From positions 124,001 through 188,000 of the forward strand of contig CAVUVM010000004.1 in assembly GCA_963744935.1 (NCBI GenBank): a stretch of 64,000 nucleotides of DNA. The letters are read 5' to 3'. This stretch comes from Bog-473 sp963744935. GTDB lineage: Bacteria > Actinomycetota > Acidimicrobiia > Acidimicrobiales > RAAP-2. The position numbers were made by a program, and so were the translations under genes. Positions 8,365-17,013 of the stretch are shown here, one piece after another (the stretch's first letter is position 1; every line of letters begins with the position of its first letter). Under the pieces are notes generated by a model. The model was given only the letters and a program-made list of their open reading frames with translations. It did not search any database and had not been told where the DNA came from.

Positions 8365-9045
8365 TCAGTCGGCGCGGTCAGCAGGGACCCGCACCAACTC
8401 TGCGAGCTCGCTCACATCGAGGGGGAGCACGACGACACGGAGGCCTTCGGCGCGCAGCCAGTCTCGGTTGCGCACGTGCACGTCGACGGCATCGTCGAAT
8501 CGGTTCAGTACCACGATGACGGGAGTGTCCAGCACAAGCAACGCGTTGTGACTGAGGCGCACCGCGTTGATGGTGCCCAGCCCCGCATCGGCGACCAACA
8601 CCACGAGGTCGGCCCCGAGAGCGGCGCACAGCGCGAGGCAATCGCCGTCGGCGGCCAGCGGGGACCGCACGCCACCGGCGGTCTCGACCAACCCCACGTC
8701 CACGGCCGCAGCGGGCCACTCCAACTCCGCCATCAGCTCGTCCATGCCGAAGGCGGGCCGCCCGAGCGCCGCCGCCGCCATGGGAGGCGCCAGCGCGACC
8801 TCGTACCAACGCAGCGGTGGACACACGGTCTCGGGCGCCTCGCCGCTGGCCGCAGCGAGCACCGCGGCATCGAGCGAATCGGGATCGTCGCTCGGGTCGA
8901 AGGACTGGGCCGGCTTGCGGACGGCGACGGTCACACCGTTGGCCCTGAGATGTGTGAGGAGCCGAGCGGCAACCCACGTCTTGCCCACGTCGGTCCCCGT
9001 GCCGACGACCACCACCAGGCGGCGTGGCCGTGCGCTCGTCACCAC
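8365..9045 (-). CDS. bioD: Dethiobiotin synthetase BioD
   Basis: BioD catalyses the ATP- and CO2-dependent ring closure of 7,8-diaminopelargonate to dethiobiotin. The 226-residue product has the family P-loop GTGTDVGKTW at about residues 15-24, the KPAQSF substrate-binding Lys region at about 44-49 and VETAGGVRSPL near residue 120. Length matches the family. It is the last gene of bioA-bioF-bioD, 24 bases after bioF, all on the minus strand. No bioB is in the window. Confidence 0.93.
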   Translation of the reverse strand: MVTSARPRRLVVVVGTGTDVGKTWVAARLLTHLRANGVTVAVRKPAQSFDPSDDPDSLDAAVLAAASGEAPETVCPPLRWYEVALAPPMAAAALGRPAFGMDELMAELEWPAAAVDVGLVETAGGVRSPLAADGDCLALCAALGADLVVLVADAGLGTINAVRLSHNALLVLDTPVIVVLNRFDDAVDVHVRNRDWLRAEGLRVVVLPLDVSELAELVRVPADRAD

Positions 9046-9069
9046 ACCTGAGCGTTCATGTGCGGCGAA

Positions 9070-10278
9070 TCAAAAAGCGGCCGGGAATGGTGCAGAAGAA
9101 GTGAGACCGAGGAACGGGAGCGCGAGCAGTGCAGTGACCAGGCGGGCCACGTCGTCGTCGGTGTGGGCGGACGAGAGCGTCACCCGCAGCCGGCTGGTGC
9201 CGACAGGCACGGTCGGCGGCCGGATGGCGGGCACCCACAGACCGCCGTCCAAGAGCCGGGCGGAGGCATCGAGCGCGGCCTCCTCGGAGCCCAGGACGAC
9301 GGGGATGATGGGGCTCGCGTGTCCGCTCGGAGCGAGGCCGGCCTCGGCCAGCCGGTCGATCAGGGAGGCGAGGCGGGTGAGCAGGGCCTCGCCTTCGGCA
9401 GAACGCAAGACCTCGAGCGCGGCGAGTGCGGCCGCGGCATCGGCCGGCGTCAACGCGGTCGAGAAGATGTAGGGACGCGCCCGGTTGACGAGGAGGTCGA
9501 CCACGTCGCGAGACGCTGCGACAAAGCCGCCCAGGGAGCCGAGGGTCTTGGAGAGGGTGCCGACGCGGACGATCGGGCCGTGGCGCGGGAGGGCGAGGCG
9601 GGGGCCGAGGACCGCGTGCGCCTCATCGAGGACGAGGAGCGCGCCGTAACGGGCACACAGAGCGACGAGCTCGTCGAGCGGCGCCGTGTCCCCGTCCATG
9701 GAGAAGACCGAGTCGGTGACCACGAGCGTCGCCGCAGCGGCGTCCCGCCTCTCCGCCGGGCTCGGCGAGGGCGAGGCGAGAAGTTCGGCGAGGTGGTCCA
9801 TGTCGCGGTGGCGGTACACCGAGAGGTCGGCGCGCGAGAGCCGGCACCCGTCAATGATGCTGGCGTGGTTCAGCTCGTCTGAGAGCACGCGCACGCCCGG
9901 GCCGCCGAGCGTGCAGAGCACGCCGAGGTTGGCGGCGAAGCCCGTCGGGAAGCAGACGGCGGCTTCCGTGCCCTTCCACTCGGCGAGCGCGTGCTCGAGC
10001 TCGTCGTGAATCGGGCGCGAACCGGTGACGAGGCGGGAGGCCCCCGAGCCGGTGCCCCACGCATCGAGGGCGTCGTGGGCGGCGGCGATGACCCTGGGGT
10101 GCGCGCTCAGCCCGAGGTAGTCGTTCGACGCGTAGGAGACGACAGGGCGGGCGGACGGCTCGTCGTGGAGCGTGCCCGCGGGACCGAGCGCGTCAAAGGT
10201 GCGCGGCGCCCGCCAGCGGCCCTCCTCGACGACCCGGCCCAACTCGCCGCGGATGCGGGCATCCCAGGGCCCGCTCAT
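9070..10278 (-). CDS. bioF: 8-amino-7-oxononanoate synthase BioF
   Basis: This PLP enzyme condenses pimeloyl thioester with alanine to give 8-amino-7-oxononanoate. The 402-residue product has SYASNDYLGLSAHP, DELNHASIIDGCRLSRA, VTDSVFSMDGD, LVLDEAHAVLG and the PLP-lysine motif TLSKTLG (Lys about 244), all family hallmarks. The start is ATG 10278, which overlaps the bioA stop by four bases (ATGA), so translation is probably coupled. The frame remains open upstream to 10788, but that part is the shadow of bioA. Confidence 0.94.
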   Translation of the reverse strand: MSGPWDARIRGELGRVVEEGRWRAPRTFDALGPAGTLHDEPSARPVVSYASNDYLGLSAHPRVIAAAHDALDAWGTGSGASRLVTGSRPIHDELEHALAEWKGTEAAVCFPTGFAANLGVLCTLGGPGVRVLSDELNHASIIDGCRLSRADLSVYRHRDMDHLAELLASPSPSPAERRDAAAATLVVTDSVFSMDGDTAPLDELVALCARYGALLVLDEAHAVLGPRLALPRHGPIVRVGTLSKTLGSLGGFVAASRDVVDLLVNRARPYIFSTALTPADAAAALAALEVLRSAEGEALLTRLASLIDRLAEAGLAPSGHASPIIPVVLGSEEAALDASARLLDGGLWVPAIRPPTVPVGTSRLRVTLSSAHTDDDVARLVTALLALPFLGLTSSAPFPAAF

Positions 10279-11690
10279 GTGGATGCCGGGACCGGGCCGC
10301 TGCCGACCTCGTCGAGCGCAGCATCGAGCGCGTCCACCATCCGCACGATCTCGCCCTCGGAGATGGTGAGCGGCGGCATGAGCACCACGACGTCGCCCAG
10401 GGGCCGCAGCAGCACACCGCGCTCGACTGCGCCGGCGCACACCCGGCGACCCCAGCGCAGTCCGGGTCGGGGCGGGTCGAGCTCGACGCCGACCATCAGG
10501 CCGCGCTGGCGGATTTCGCGCACCGAGGCGCGCGGCGCGATCCTTTCTTGGAGAAGGATCGCCAGCTGTTCGGCGCGGGCGCGCACGTTGGCGAGGACGT
10601 CCCAGGATTCGATGAGGCGCAGGTGTTCGAGTGCGACGGCAGCGGCGAGAGCGTTCCCGCCGTAGGAGTGCCCGTGGTAGAAGGTCTCGGGCCCGAGGTC
10701 GACGCCGAGAAACGCATCGAAGACGCGGCCCGACGCCACGGTGGCACTCATGGCGAGGTACCCACCGGTGATCCCCTTGCCCACACACATCAGGTCAGGG
10801 CGCAAACCTGCCTGCTCGGACGCGAACAGGGTGCCGGTGCGGCCGAAGCCGGTCGCCACCTCGTCGCAGACCAAGAGGGTGCCGGCGCGCGTGCACGCCT
10901 CACCGAGGCGGCGCAGATCAGAAGCGGTCGCCACCAAGATGCCCGATGCACCTTGGACGAGCGGCTCGATCACGACGGCGGCGAGCTCGTCGGCGTGGGC
11001 GTCGACCATGGCGCACGCCTTGTCCGCCCAGCCGGGGTCGGCGTAGCCGGGGGTGCGTAGCACCGGGAAGCACAGCGGCTCGAAGACCGCGCTGAACACA
11101 CCGCCGTCGCCGAGGGACAGCGAGCCGATGGTGTCGCCGTGGTAAGCGTCGCCGAGGGCGAGGAAGCGGGTGCGCCGCGGTGCGGCGGTGTCGCGGCGGG
11201 CAGCGCTGCCGGGGCCGGCAGCAATGTCGGGGCCGGCGCGGTTGACCCAGTACTGGTACGCGATCTTGAGGGCTTGCTCGACCGCCACCGCACCGTCGGC
11301 GGCGAAGAGGAAGTGAGGCTCGTCGACGGGAACGACCGCGGCGAGTGCCTCGGCCAGCTCGACGACGACCGTGTTCCCGTTGCCCAGCATGGTCGAGTGG
11401 GCGATCTTGGTCGCTTGGGCGGTCAGGGCCCGGTCGAGCTCGGGGACGCGGTGGCCCAGGGTGTTGACCCAGAGGGACGAGATCGCATCGAGGTAGCGGG
11501 TGCCGTCGGCGTCGATCAGCTCCCTGCCTTCGGCCCGCTCGATCACGAGGGGGGCGGCGTCCGCGTAGGTCGCCATCTGGGTGAAGCCGTGCCAGACGAC
11601 GGCGGCGTCGCGCTCGACCCAGGAGGCCGGGTCAGCGGCGGGGCTCGAGGCCGGGTCGGAGGCGGGGGTCGTAGGACGGGGGCCGGTCAC
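10275..11690 (-). CDS. bioA: Adenosylmethionine-8-amino-7-oxononanoate aminotransferase BioA
   Basis: BioA transfers the SAM amino group to 8-amino-7-oxononanoate, giving 7,8-diaminopelargonate. It is a class III PLP aminotransferase of about 471 residues. VWHGFTQM near the N-terminus, DGTRYLDAISSLWVN, DAYHGDTIGSLS, CDEVATGFGRTG and the PLP-lysine CVGKGITGGY (Lys about 305) are visible. The GTG start at 11690 is preferred because longer starts would enter the divergent riboflavin synthase gene. It is first in the biotin operon, and about 60 bases separate it from that divergent gene. Confidence 0.93.
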   Translation of the reverse strand: MTGPRPTTPASDPASSPAADPASWVERDAAVVWHGFTQMATYADAAPLVIERAEGRELIDADGTRYLDAISSLWVNTLGHRVPELDRALTAQATKIAHSTMLGNGNTVVVELAEALAAVVPVDEPHFLFAADGAVAVEQALKIAYQYWVNRAGPDIAAGPGSAARRDTAAPRRTRFLALGDAYHGDTIGSLSLGDGGVFSAVFEPLCFPVLRTPGYADPGWADKACAMVDAHADELAAVVIEPLVQGASGILVATASDLRRLGEACTRAGTLLVCDEVATGFGRTGTLFASEQAGLRPDLMCVGKGITGGYLAMSATVASGRVFDAFLGVDLGPETFYHGHSYGGNALAAAVALEHLRLIESWDVLANVRARAEQLAILLQERIAPRASVREIRQRGLMVGVELDPPRPGLRWGRRVCAGAVERGVLLRPLGDVVVLMPPLTISEGEIVRMVDALDAALDEVGSGPVPAST

Positions 11691-11751
11691 CCCACGATTC
11701 TGGACGGCGGCGGGGCGGCAGGCCAATGGGTCCCGTGCGCGAGAATGGGTC

Positions 11752-12228
11752 ATGGACCTGATCGGCGTGGTCGACACCATGTTTGCCCGCTACGACATGG
11801 GGGGCGAGGCGCTCGACGAGCTCGCCCAGTGCCCCGGCTACGGCACCCGTTTCACCACCATCCGTCGCACCGTGCCCGGGTTCAAGGACCTGGCGGTGGC
11901 GGCCAAGAAGCTGATCGAGGAGGACGACTGCCGCATCGTGGTCGCCCTCGGCATGCCGGGCCGGGAGAAGGTGGACAAGGTCTGTGCCCACGAGGCGTCG
12001 ACCGGGATCATGACGGCGCAGCTCATGACGAACACGCCGATCTTGGAGGTGTTCGTCCACGAGGACGAGTCCGACGACCCGGCGGAGCTGGCGATGGTGT
12101 TCAAGAACCGTTCGCGCGATCACGCGCGCAACGCGTACCTCATGCTCTACGAGCCCGAGCAGCTAGTGGCCCGGGCCGGCCAGGGCATCCGGCAGGGCTT
12201 CGCTCACGCCGGGCCGCTCGAGCTCTGA
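11752..12228 (+). CDS. ribC: Archaeal-type riboflavin synthase
   Basis: The product has 158 residues. It is strikingly like the archaeal riboflavin synthase (methanogen RibC type, a lumazine-synthase paralogue), not the two-domain bacterial RibE. Shared segments from memory include GVVDTMFARYDM, TVPGFKDLAVAAKKL, ALGMPGREKVDKVCAHEAS, QLMTNTPILEVFVHEDE and RQGFAHAGP. The enzyme dismutates two molecules of 6,7-dimethyl-8-ribityllumazine to riboflavin. It is divergent from the biotin operon and has no riboflavin neighbours here. A family-related lumazine synthase role is less likely given the length and motifs. Confidence 0.88.
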   Translation: MDLIGVVDTMFARYDMGGEALDELAQCPGYGTRFTTIRRTVPGFKDLAVAAKKLIEEDDCRIVVALGMPGREKVDKVCAHEASTGIMTAQLMTNTPILEVFVHEDESDDPAELAMVFKNRSRDHARNAYLMLYEPEQLVARAGQGIRQGFAHAGPLEL

Positions 12229-12343
12229 GCAGATCCCTCGCGATCCGCGGAACGGGTACGGGGCGCCCCCCCCAGCTGACGAGCCCCGGTTCGTCCCGCC
12301 CAACCGGGTGGGAACTGCCCGCCAGCTGAGGGGCGCTGCTGTG

Positions 12344-12361
12344 AGAGCGCTTTGGCGCTCT
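12344..12361. terminator. Possible bidirectional terminator hairpin
   Basis: A perfect seven-pair stem (AGAGCGC with GCGCTCT) has a four-base loop and is followed on the plus strand by a T/G-rich run. It lies between the convergent riboflavin synthase gene and the secreted peptidase gene, where a shared terminator is expected. The T-tract is weak. Confidence 0.4.
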
Positions 12362-12406
12362 TGGTTGCTGGGTTGCCTCCTGGGTCAAGATCGAGGTGTT
12401 GGTCGG

Positions 12407-13369
12407 CTACGAGTTGTTCCAGGCCACCGAGAACGACGACCCATCGGAGCTGAGGCTGCTCGGGGTGGCGAGCGTGGTGCCGTTGTCGGACATGGTGATC
12501 TCGTTTGCGTTGAACGCCGAGAGCGAGCCCACCTTGGCGGCGGTGTCGATGAGCGACGAGCCCGAGTAGCCGACCTGGCCGAAGTCGGCCAGCGCGATCT
12601 CGCTGCAGAACAGGGCGGTGCACTCAGACGGCGCCTCGGCGATCACCTCGGCCGAGGAGCGGGCGTAGCCACTGCCGGTCTGGGTCGTGGAGAAGTTCCA
12701 CCCCGCGGTGGTGTCCTTGATCATCAAGGTGAAGGAGGTGCCCGCCGCGTTCGAGGCCACCAGCGCGGTCAGGTGGTCACCCGGGTTGACGGCGTCCGAG
12801 GTCAGCAGCGTGACCGAGGGGTTGGGGTACATCTCGTACCAGGCGTAGTACGACGGCGTGCCCGAGTCGCAGTCCGAGTCCGTGCCGATCTGCTCGACGC
12901 TCGTCGAGGAGTAGCCGTCCAGGCCGACCCAGAACGCCGAGGCCGAACTGGGACCACCCAGGAGCGAATTAAACAGTCCGGTCAGGCCATCGAGGCCGAG
13001 GCTCACTCCGCCACCGCTGCTCGAGCAACTGACCTTCGGCTCGCTCCACGACGAGGACACCGAGGTGTAGGTGTCGTTGGTGTCGGCGTAGCCGGCCCAG
13101 TTGGCCGAGGACACCGCCGTCGCGTGACGCTCGCCGCCGAGCAGCGAGCCGAGGCCCGGCAACACCTGCTTGCCGATGATCGGCACGTGGTAGAGGCCCG
13201 GGACGATGTGGCCGGGAGCCGCCGGTGTTCCTGCCGTGGCGTGTGCAGCGGCGTGCGACGCAGTCGCCGCAGACGCCGGCACGGGCGGTGCCGTGGCCGC
13301 CATGACCGGGCCGGCTGCCGCTGCCAGGCCGACGAGCGCCAGGGCACCGGACCGAAGCACCTTCCGCAT
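12407..13369 (-). CDS. Secreted G1-family glutamic peptidase (eqolisin-like)
   Basis: It encodes 320 residues with a strong AGGAGGG ribosome-binding site and a Sec signal peptide (residues 1 to about 25). An Ala/Pro-rich propeptide-like region precedes the catalytic domain at about residues 85-320. Hallmarks are SSANWAGYA, SAFWVGLDG, the catalytic Gln in VEQIGT (about Q160), YAWYEMYP, and the catalytic Glu in SAEVIAEAP (about E241). G1 peptidases are acid proteases best known from fungi, with bacterial members in acidophiles and actinobacteria. It is probably released extracellularly and auto-processed. Confidence 0.85.
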   Translation of the reverse strand: MRKVLRSGALALVGLAAAAGPVMAATAPPVPASAATASHAAAHATAGTPAAPGHIVPGLYHVPIIGKQVLPGLGSLLGGERHATAVSSANWAGYADTNDTYTSVSSSWSEPKVSCSSSGGGVSLGLDGLTGLFNSLLGGPSSASAFWVGLDGYSSTSVEQIGTDSDCDSGTPSYYAWYEMYPNPSVTLLTSDAVNPGDHLTALVASNAAGTSFTLMIKDTTAGWNFSTTQTGSGYARSSAEVIAEAPSECTALFCSEIALADFGQVGYSGSSLIDTAAKVGSLSAFNANEITMSDNGTTLATPSSLSSDGSSFSVAWNNS

Positions 13370-13491
13370 GAAACCCTCCTGATCCTCGGGACTCTGCTGT
13401 CAGCACTCGGTGTCACGGCCATTGCGCGTGCGCTCGCGCACGACGCGTCCGGCCGGGGCATCCCGGCTGCCGAGGGAGTAACGGTCCAGAG

Positions 13492-14586
13492 TCAGGGATC
13501 TCGCGGGAGACCGAGCACCTTTTCGGCGACGATGTTGCGTTGGACCTCGGCGGTGCCACCGCCGATGGTGAGGGCAGGGGCGAAGAGGAAGCCCCGGGAC
13601 CAGGTCGGGTCGCCAGCCAGCATGGCGTGGGCGCCGGCGAGATCCCGGCCGAGCCCCATCACGTGCTGACCGTGCGCGTCGGCGATCGCCTTGCGGACCG
13701 AGGCCTCCGCTCCCGGTGCCCGCCCGGCCAGCACGGCCGAGACCATCCGCAGGCGCAACACGCGCAGGATCTGCGATTCCATCCAGACCGAGACGAGTGC
13801 ATCCCGCCGGATCGGGTCCGGCGCGCCTCCCGCGGCCTTGACCAACACAACCAGGTCGTCCGCCGTCGGGCCCATGCCCCACAGCGCGCCCTCGCCGCTG
13901 AGCGAGACGCGCTCGTTGCCGAGCGTGACCTTGGCCAGGTCCCACCCCCCTCCCTCGGGCCCGACGAGGTGGTCGGCCGGGATGCGGACGTCGGTCAAGA
14001 AGACCTCGTTGAACGCGTGCTCGCCCGTCATGTCGATGAGGGGGCGGATGTCGATCCCCGGCGCATCCATCGGGCAGACGAAGTAGCTGATACCCATGTG
14101 CTTGGTGGCCGCCGGATCGGTGCGAGCGAGCAGGATCCCCCAGCGGGCGATGTGCGCGTAGCTCGTCCACACCTTCTGCCCGTTGACGACGTAGTGGTCG
14201 CCGTCGCGCACCGCCCGCGTCGTCAGCGAGGCGAGGTCGGAGCCGGCGCCGGGCTCGGAGAAGAGCTGGCACCAGAACTCCTCCCCGCTGAGCAGCGGCC
14301 AGAGCCAGCGTTCCTTTTGCTCCTCGGTGCCGGCGTACATGAGGGTCGGCCCCGCCCAGCCGATGCCGATGGGGTTGACCGGGCGCCGAACCTGGGCCCG
14401 CCGGAGCTCCTCGTCGATCAGCAGTTGGGCGATCGGGTCGGCGTCGAGCCCGAAGGGGGGTGCCCAATGGGGCACGACGTAACCGGCCTCGGCGAGCTGG
14501 CGTCCGCTCGGGTGGGGATGCTCGGCGAGGAAGTCGCGGACGCTGGTCCGACGGGGGTCGTCGTCGCCGGGGAGGCCGAGGTCCAC
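13492..14586 (-). CDS. Acyl-CoA dehydrogenase family protein
   Basis: This 364-residue flavoprotein has the FadE fold. An N-terminal helical part contains YVVPHWAPP; the middle domain has LFSEPGAGSDLASLTTRAVRDGD and VNGQKVWTSYAH, and the C-terminal helical domain ends with GGGTAEVQRNIVAEKVLGLP. It oxidises an acyl-CoA to the enoyl-CoA with FAD and passes electrons to ETF. The chain length or sterol substrate is not evident. It is divergent from the acyl-CoA synthetase at 14670, a plausible functional partner, but no KstR-like motif lies between them. Confidence 0.85.
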   Translation of the reverse strand: MDLGLPGDDDPRRTSVRDFLAEHPHPSGRQLAEAGYVVPHWAPPFGLDADPIAQLLIDEELRRAQVRRPVNPIGIGWAGPTLMYAGTEEQKERWLWPLLSGEEFWCQLFSEPGAGSDLASLTTRAVRDGDHYVVNGQKVWTSYAHIARWGILLARTDPAATKHMGISYFVCPMDAPGIDIRPLIDMTGEHAFNEVFLTDVRIPADHLVGPEGGGWDLAKVTLGNERVSLSGEGALWGMGPTADDLVVLVKAAGGAPDPIRRDALVSVWMESQILRVLRLRMVSAVLAGRAPGAEASVRKAIADAHGQHVMGLGRDLAGAHAMLAGDPTWSRGFLFAPALTIGGGTAEVQRNIVAEKVLGLPRDP

Positions 14587-14669
14587 GCCGGGAGCGTAGG
14601 CTCCATCGCCTCGTGGCGCGTTGAACGGAAGAGGGATCCGGGCAAGAGCGGCGACGAATGGAGCGGACG

Positions 14670-16295
14670 ATGACTGACTGGAATTACGGCGACGTCTGGG
14701 AGACGGTGGCTGACACCCAGCCCGAGCTCGTCGCCATCAACCAGGGCGCGCGCAACGTGACGTGGGCCGAGTTCGACCGCGGTGCCGACGGTGTGGCGCG
14801 GTTCCTGCTCGACCTCGGGGTCGCGCAGCAGGACAAGGTGGCGCTGTACCTGTACAACGCGCCTGAGTACCTGCAGGCGACGTTCGCCGCCGCGAAGATC
14901 GGCCTGGTCCCGGTCAACACCAATTATCGCTACGGCGACGACGAGCTCGCCTACCTGTGGGACAACGCCGACGCGGTGGCCGTGGTGTTCCACGGGTCGT
15001 TCAGCGACCGCATCGAGCGGGTGCTCGACCGCGTGCCGCGGGTGAAGGGCTGGCTGTGGGTCGACGACGGCACCGGCCCCTGCCCCGACTGGGCCGCGCC
15101 GTATTCGGACGCGGCAAAGTCGGCCATCGACCGAGTGCGGGCGCCGTGGGGCCGGAGCGGCGACGACCTCTTCATGCTCTATACCGGAGGCACCACCGGC
15201 ATGCCCAAGGGCGTCATGTGGCGCCAGGACGATCTGTTCACCTTGCTCTTGAGCGGATCGTCGCGCCGCTACGACCCCGACGGCGGCGTCGACGGCGTGC
15301 GCCAGGTGCTCAGTGAGAAGCCCGGCGGCGTCACGCTGTTGCCGGCGTGCCCTCTCATGCACGGCACGGGCGCGTTCACCGCCTACACCGTGCTCGCCGA
15401 CGGCGGACGCGTGTGCCTGCTCGAGAGCCGGCACTACGACCCTGCCGAGATGCTCGATGTGGTCGAGCGGGAGAAGGTCAACGCACTGGTCATCGTGGGC
15501 GATCCCTTCTCGCGGCCGCTGCTGGCCGAGCTCGACGCGCACCCGGGCAAGTGGGACCTGAGCTCGCTGGCCATGATCATCTCGTCGGGGGCGATGTGGA
15601 GCGAGTCGGTGAAGGAACGGCTGCTGGCCCACCATCCACAGATGCTGCTGGCCGACGCCTTCAGCTCGTCGGAGGCGCTCGGGATGGGGCAGTCGATCTC
15701 GGGCGGCGGCACCGCCGTCAAGACCGCGTCGTTCACGCTCGGCCCCAACGTGAAGGTCCTCGACGAATCGGGCCGGGAGGTGGAGCCGGGCTCGGGCCAG
15801 GTGGGCGTGCTCGCCCTGGGCGGGCGCAACCCGCTCGGCTACTACAAGGACGAGGACAAGTCCGCGCGCACGTTCAAGGAGATCGACGGCGTCCGCTACT
15901 CCATCCCGGGCGACTACGCCCAGGTCGACGCCGACGGCACCATCCACCTGCTCGGGCGCGGGTCGGTCGTCATCAATTCGGGGGGCGAGAAGATCTTCCC
16001 CGAGGAGGTCGAGGAAGCGCTCAAGACGCACGGGTCGGTCCGCGACGCCGTCGTCGTGGGCGTCCCCGATGCGACCTACGGCGAGCAGGTCGTCGCGGTG
16101 GTGGAGCTGGCCGACGACGAGGCGCCGCACGACGAGGCCGAGCTGATCGCGCACGTGAAGAACCGGTTGGCCTCCTACAAGGCGCCGCGGCGCGTGCGAC
16201 TTGTCCTCACGATCGGGCGGGCGCCCAACGGCAAGGTGGACTACAAGCGGCACCGGGCCGAGTCCATGGAGGAGTTGGGGGTCGCCGCCGAGTAA
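14670..16295 (+). CDS. Acyl-CoA synthetase (AMP-binding, FadD-like)
   Basis: The product has 541 residues. It activates a carboxylic acid to acyl-CoA through an acyl-adenylate. Adenylation motifs include YTGGTTGMPKGVMW (about residues 170-183), the LLADAFSSSEALG region near 330, and IPGDYAQVDADG with the hinge LLGRGSVVINSGGEKIFPEEVEEAL near 420-450. The C-terminal Lys-containing NGKVDYK is at about 525. The start is ATG 14670 with GGAG upstream, rather than 14658. It is most like the FadD3/FadD19 group linked to sterol side chains; the substrate is inferred. Confidence 0.85.
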   Translation: MTDWNYGDVWETVADTQPELVAINQGARNVTWAEFDRGADGVARFLLDLGVAQQDKVALYLYNAPEYLQATFAAAKIGLVPVNTNYRYGDDELAYLWDNADAVAVVFHGSFSDRIERVLDRVPRVKGWLWVDDGTGPCPDWAAPYSDAAKSAIDRVRAPWGRSGDDLFMLYTGGTTGMPKGVMWRQDDLFTLLLSGSSRRYDPDGGVDGVRQVLSEKPGGVTLLPACPLMHGTGAFTAYTVLADGGRVCLLESRHYDPAEMLDVVEREKVNALVIVGDPFSRPLLAELDAHPGKWDLSSLAMIISSGAMWSESVKERLLAHHPQMLLADAFSSSEALGMGQSISGGGTAVKTASFTLGPNVKVLDESGREVEPGSGQVGVLALGGRNPLGYYKDEDKSARTFKEIDGVRYSIPGDYAQVDADGTIHLLGRGSVVINSGGEKIFPEEVEEALKTHGSVRDAVVVGVPDATYGEQVVAVVELADDEAPHDEAELIAHVKNRLASYKAPRRVRLVLTIGRAPNGKVDYKRHRAESMEELGVAAE

Positions 16296-16329
16296 CCACC
16301 GGCCCACCTGCGCTGGGCCAGACTGAGGC

Positions 16330-17013
16330 GTGTTCATCGCCCCGGTCGACGCCACCATCGGTGAGGAGGAGTGGCGGCCCTTCGTCGAGGCGCATCCCTT
16401 CGGGCACCTGGTCGCCCCGGGCGGGGCCGACCGTGACCTGCCTGTCGTCGTACCCACCCAGTTCGTGTTCGAGAGAGAGACGGTATGGCTGCATCTCGTG
16501 CGAGCGAACCCGATCTTCGACGCACTCGCCGAGAACCCGCGTGTGCTCCTCAGCGTCGCGGAGGACTGGGCCTTCATCCCGTCGTCGTGGAAGGCCATCG
16601 GCGAGGAGGACCCGGCGCTCGGGATCCCGACCACCTACTACGGGGCGGTGCAGCTGGCCGGCTCGGCGACGGTGCACGACGAGCGGTCGGCGCCCGGCAG
16701 CGTCGCGGCGATCCTCCGGCGCCAGCTCCGCACCTTCCAGCCCGACGTCGCGGTGGCCGACCCCGCCCAGGCCCACCCGGCACAGCTCCAGGCGATCCTC
16801 GGCATTGAGGTCTCGGTGAAGCAGGTGACGGCCAAGTTCGCGGAAAATAGCGCCAATCTCTTGACCCATGCCACACCGCGAACGGGCCGAGTGGCGCACC
16901 ACCCGGCCCGTTCGCTTGCTACTTGTTTCTGCTACCGCTGGACGAGTTGCACCAGCGGCTGTCCGCAGGGGTGCCTCAGTTGGCCGTCACCGACGTCCCG
17001 GGGGCAATGGTGA
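16330..17013 (+). CDS. PaiB/FMN-binding flavoprotein-like, abnormal C-terminus
   Basis: The first 170 residues match the PaiB-type FMN_bind_2 family. They include VDATIGEEEWRPFVEAHPFGHL, LHLVRANPIFDAL, FIPSSWKA and TTYYGAVQLAGSATV. After KQVTAKF (about residue 171) the expected conserved C-terminal motif is replaced by Cys/Thr/Arg-rich sequence, and the frame reads straight through a perfect 12-pair terminator hairpin. A frameshift near 16840 is likely: the +1 frame stops at 16858-16863, just before the hairpin. The true gene probably ends there. Function (FMN or heme binding, regulatory) is uncertain. Confidence 0.65.
   Translation: MFIAPVDATIGEEEWRPFVEAHPFGHLVAPGGADRDLPVVVPTQFVFERETVWLHLVRANPIFDALAENPRVLLSVAEDWAFIPSSWKAIGEEDPALGIPTTYYGAVQLAGSATVHDERSAPGSVAAILRRQLRTFQPDVAVADPAQAHPAQLQAILGIEVSVKQVTAKFAENSANLLTHATPRTGRVAHHPARSLATCFCYRWTSCTSGCPQGCLSWPSPTSRGQW
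16878..16915. terminator. Strong bidirectional terminator
   Basis: A perfect 12-pair stem pairs 16878-16889 with 16904-16915. Its 14-base loop can itself pair GTGG with CCAC. On the plus strand the stem is followed by a T-rich run (CTTGCTACTTGTTTCTG). It sits between the PaiB-like gene and the convergent small exported-protein gene. Confidence 0.75.

Noticed and set aside
8254..9051. 265-codon plus-strand frame over bioD
   Set aside because: Antisense shadow of bioD with no domain.
10279..10788. N-terminal extension of bioF
   Set aside because: It lies inside bioA in another frame and has no BioF similarity; the ATG overlapping the bioA stop is the natural start.
13421..13447. Hairpin CGTGCG-CTCG-CGCACG upstream of the G1 peptidase
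   Set aside because: Six pairs only in GC-rich sequence, without T-tract or clear relation to the promoter.
14418..16634. 738-codon minus-strand frame
   Set aside because: It is the antisense shadow of the acyl-CoA synthetase; rich in Arg/His/Val with no domain and no ribosome-binding site.
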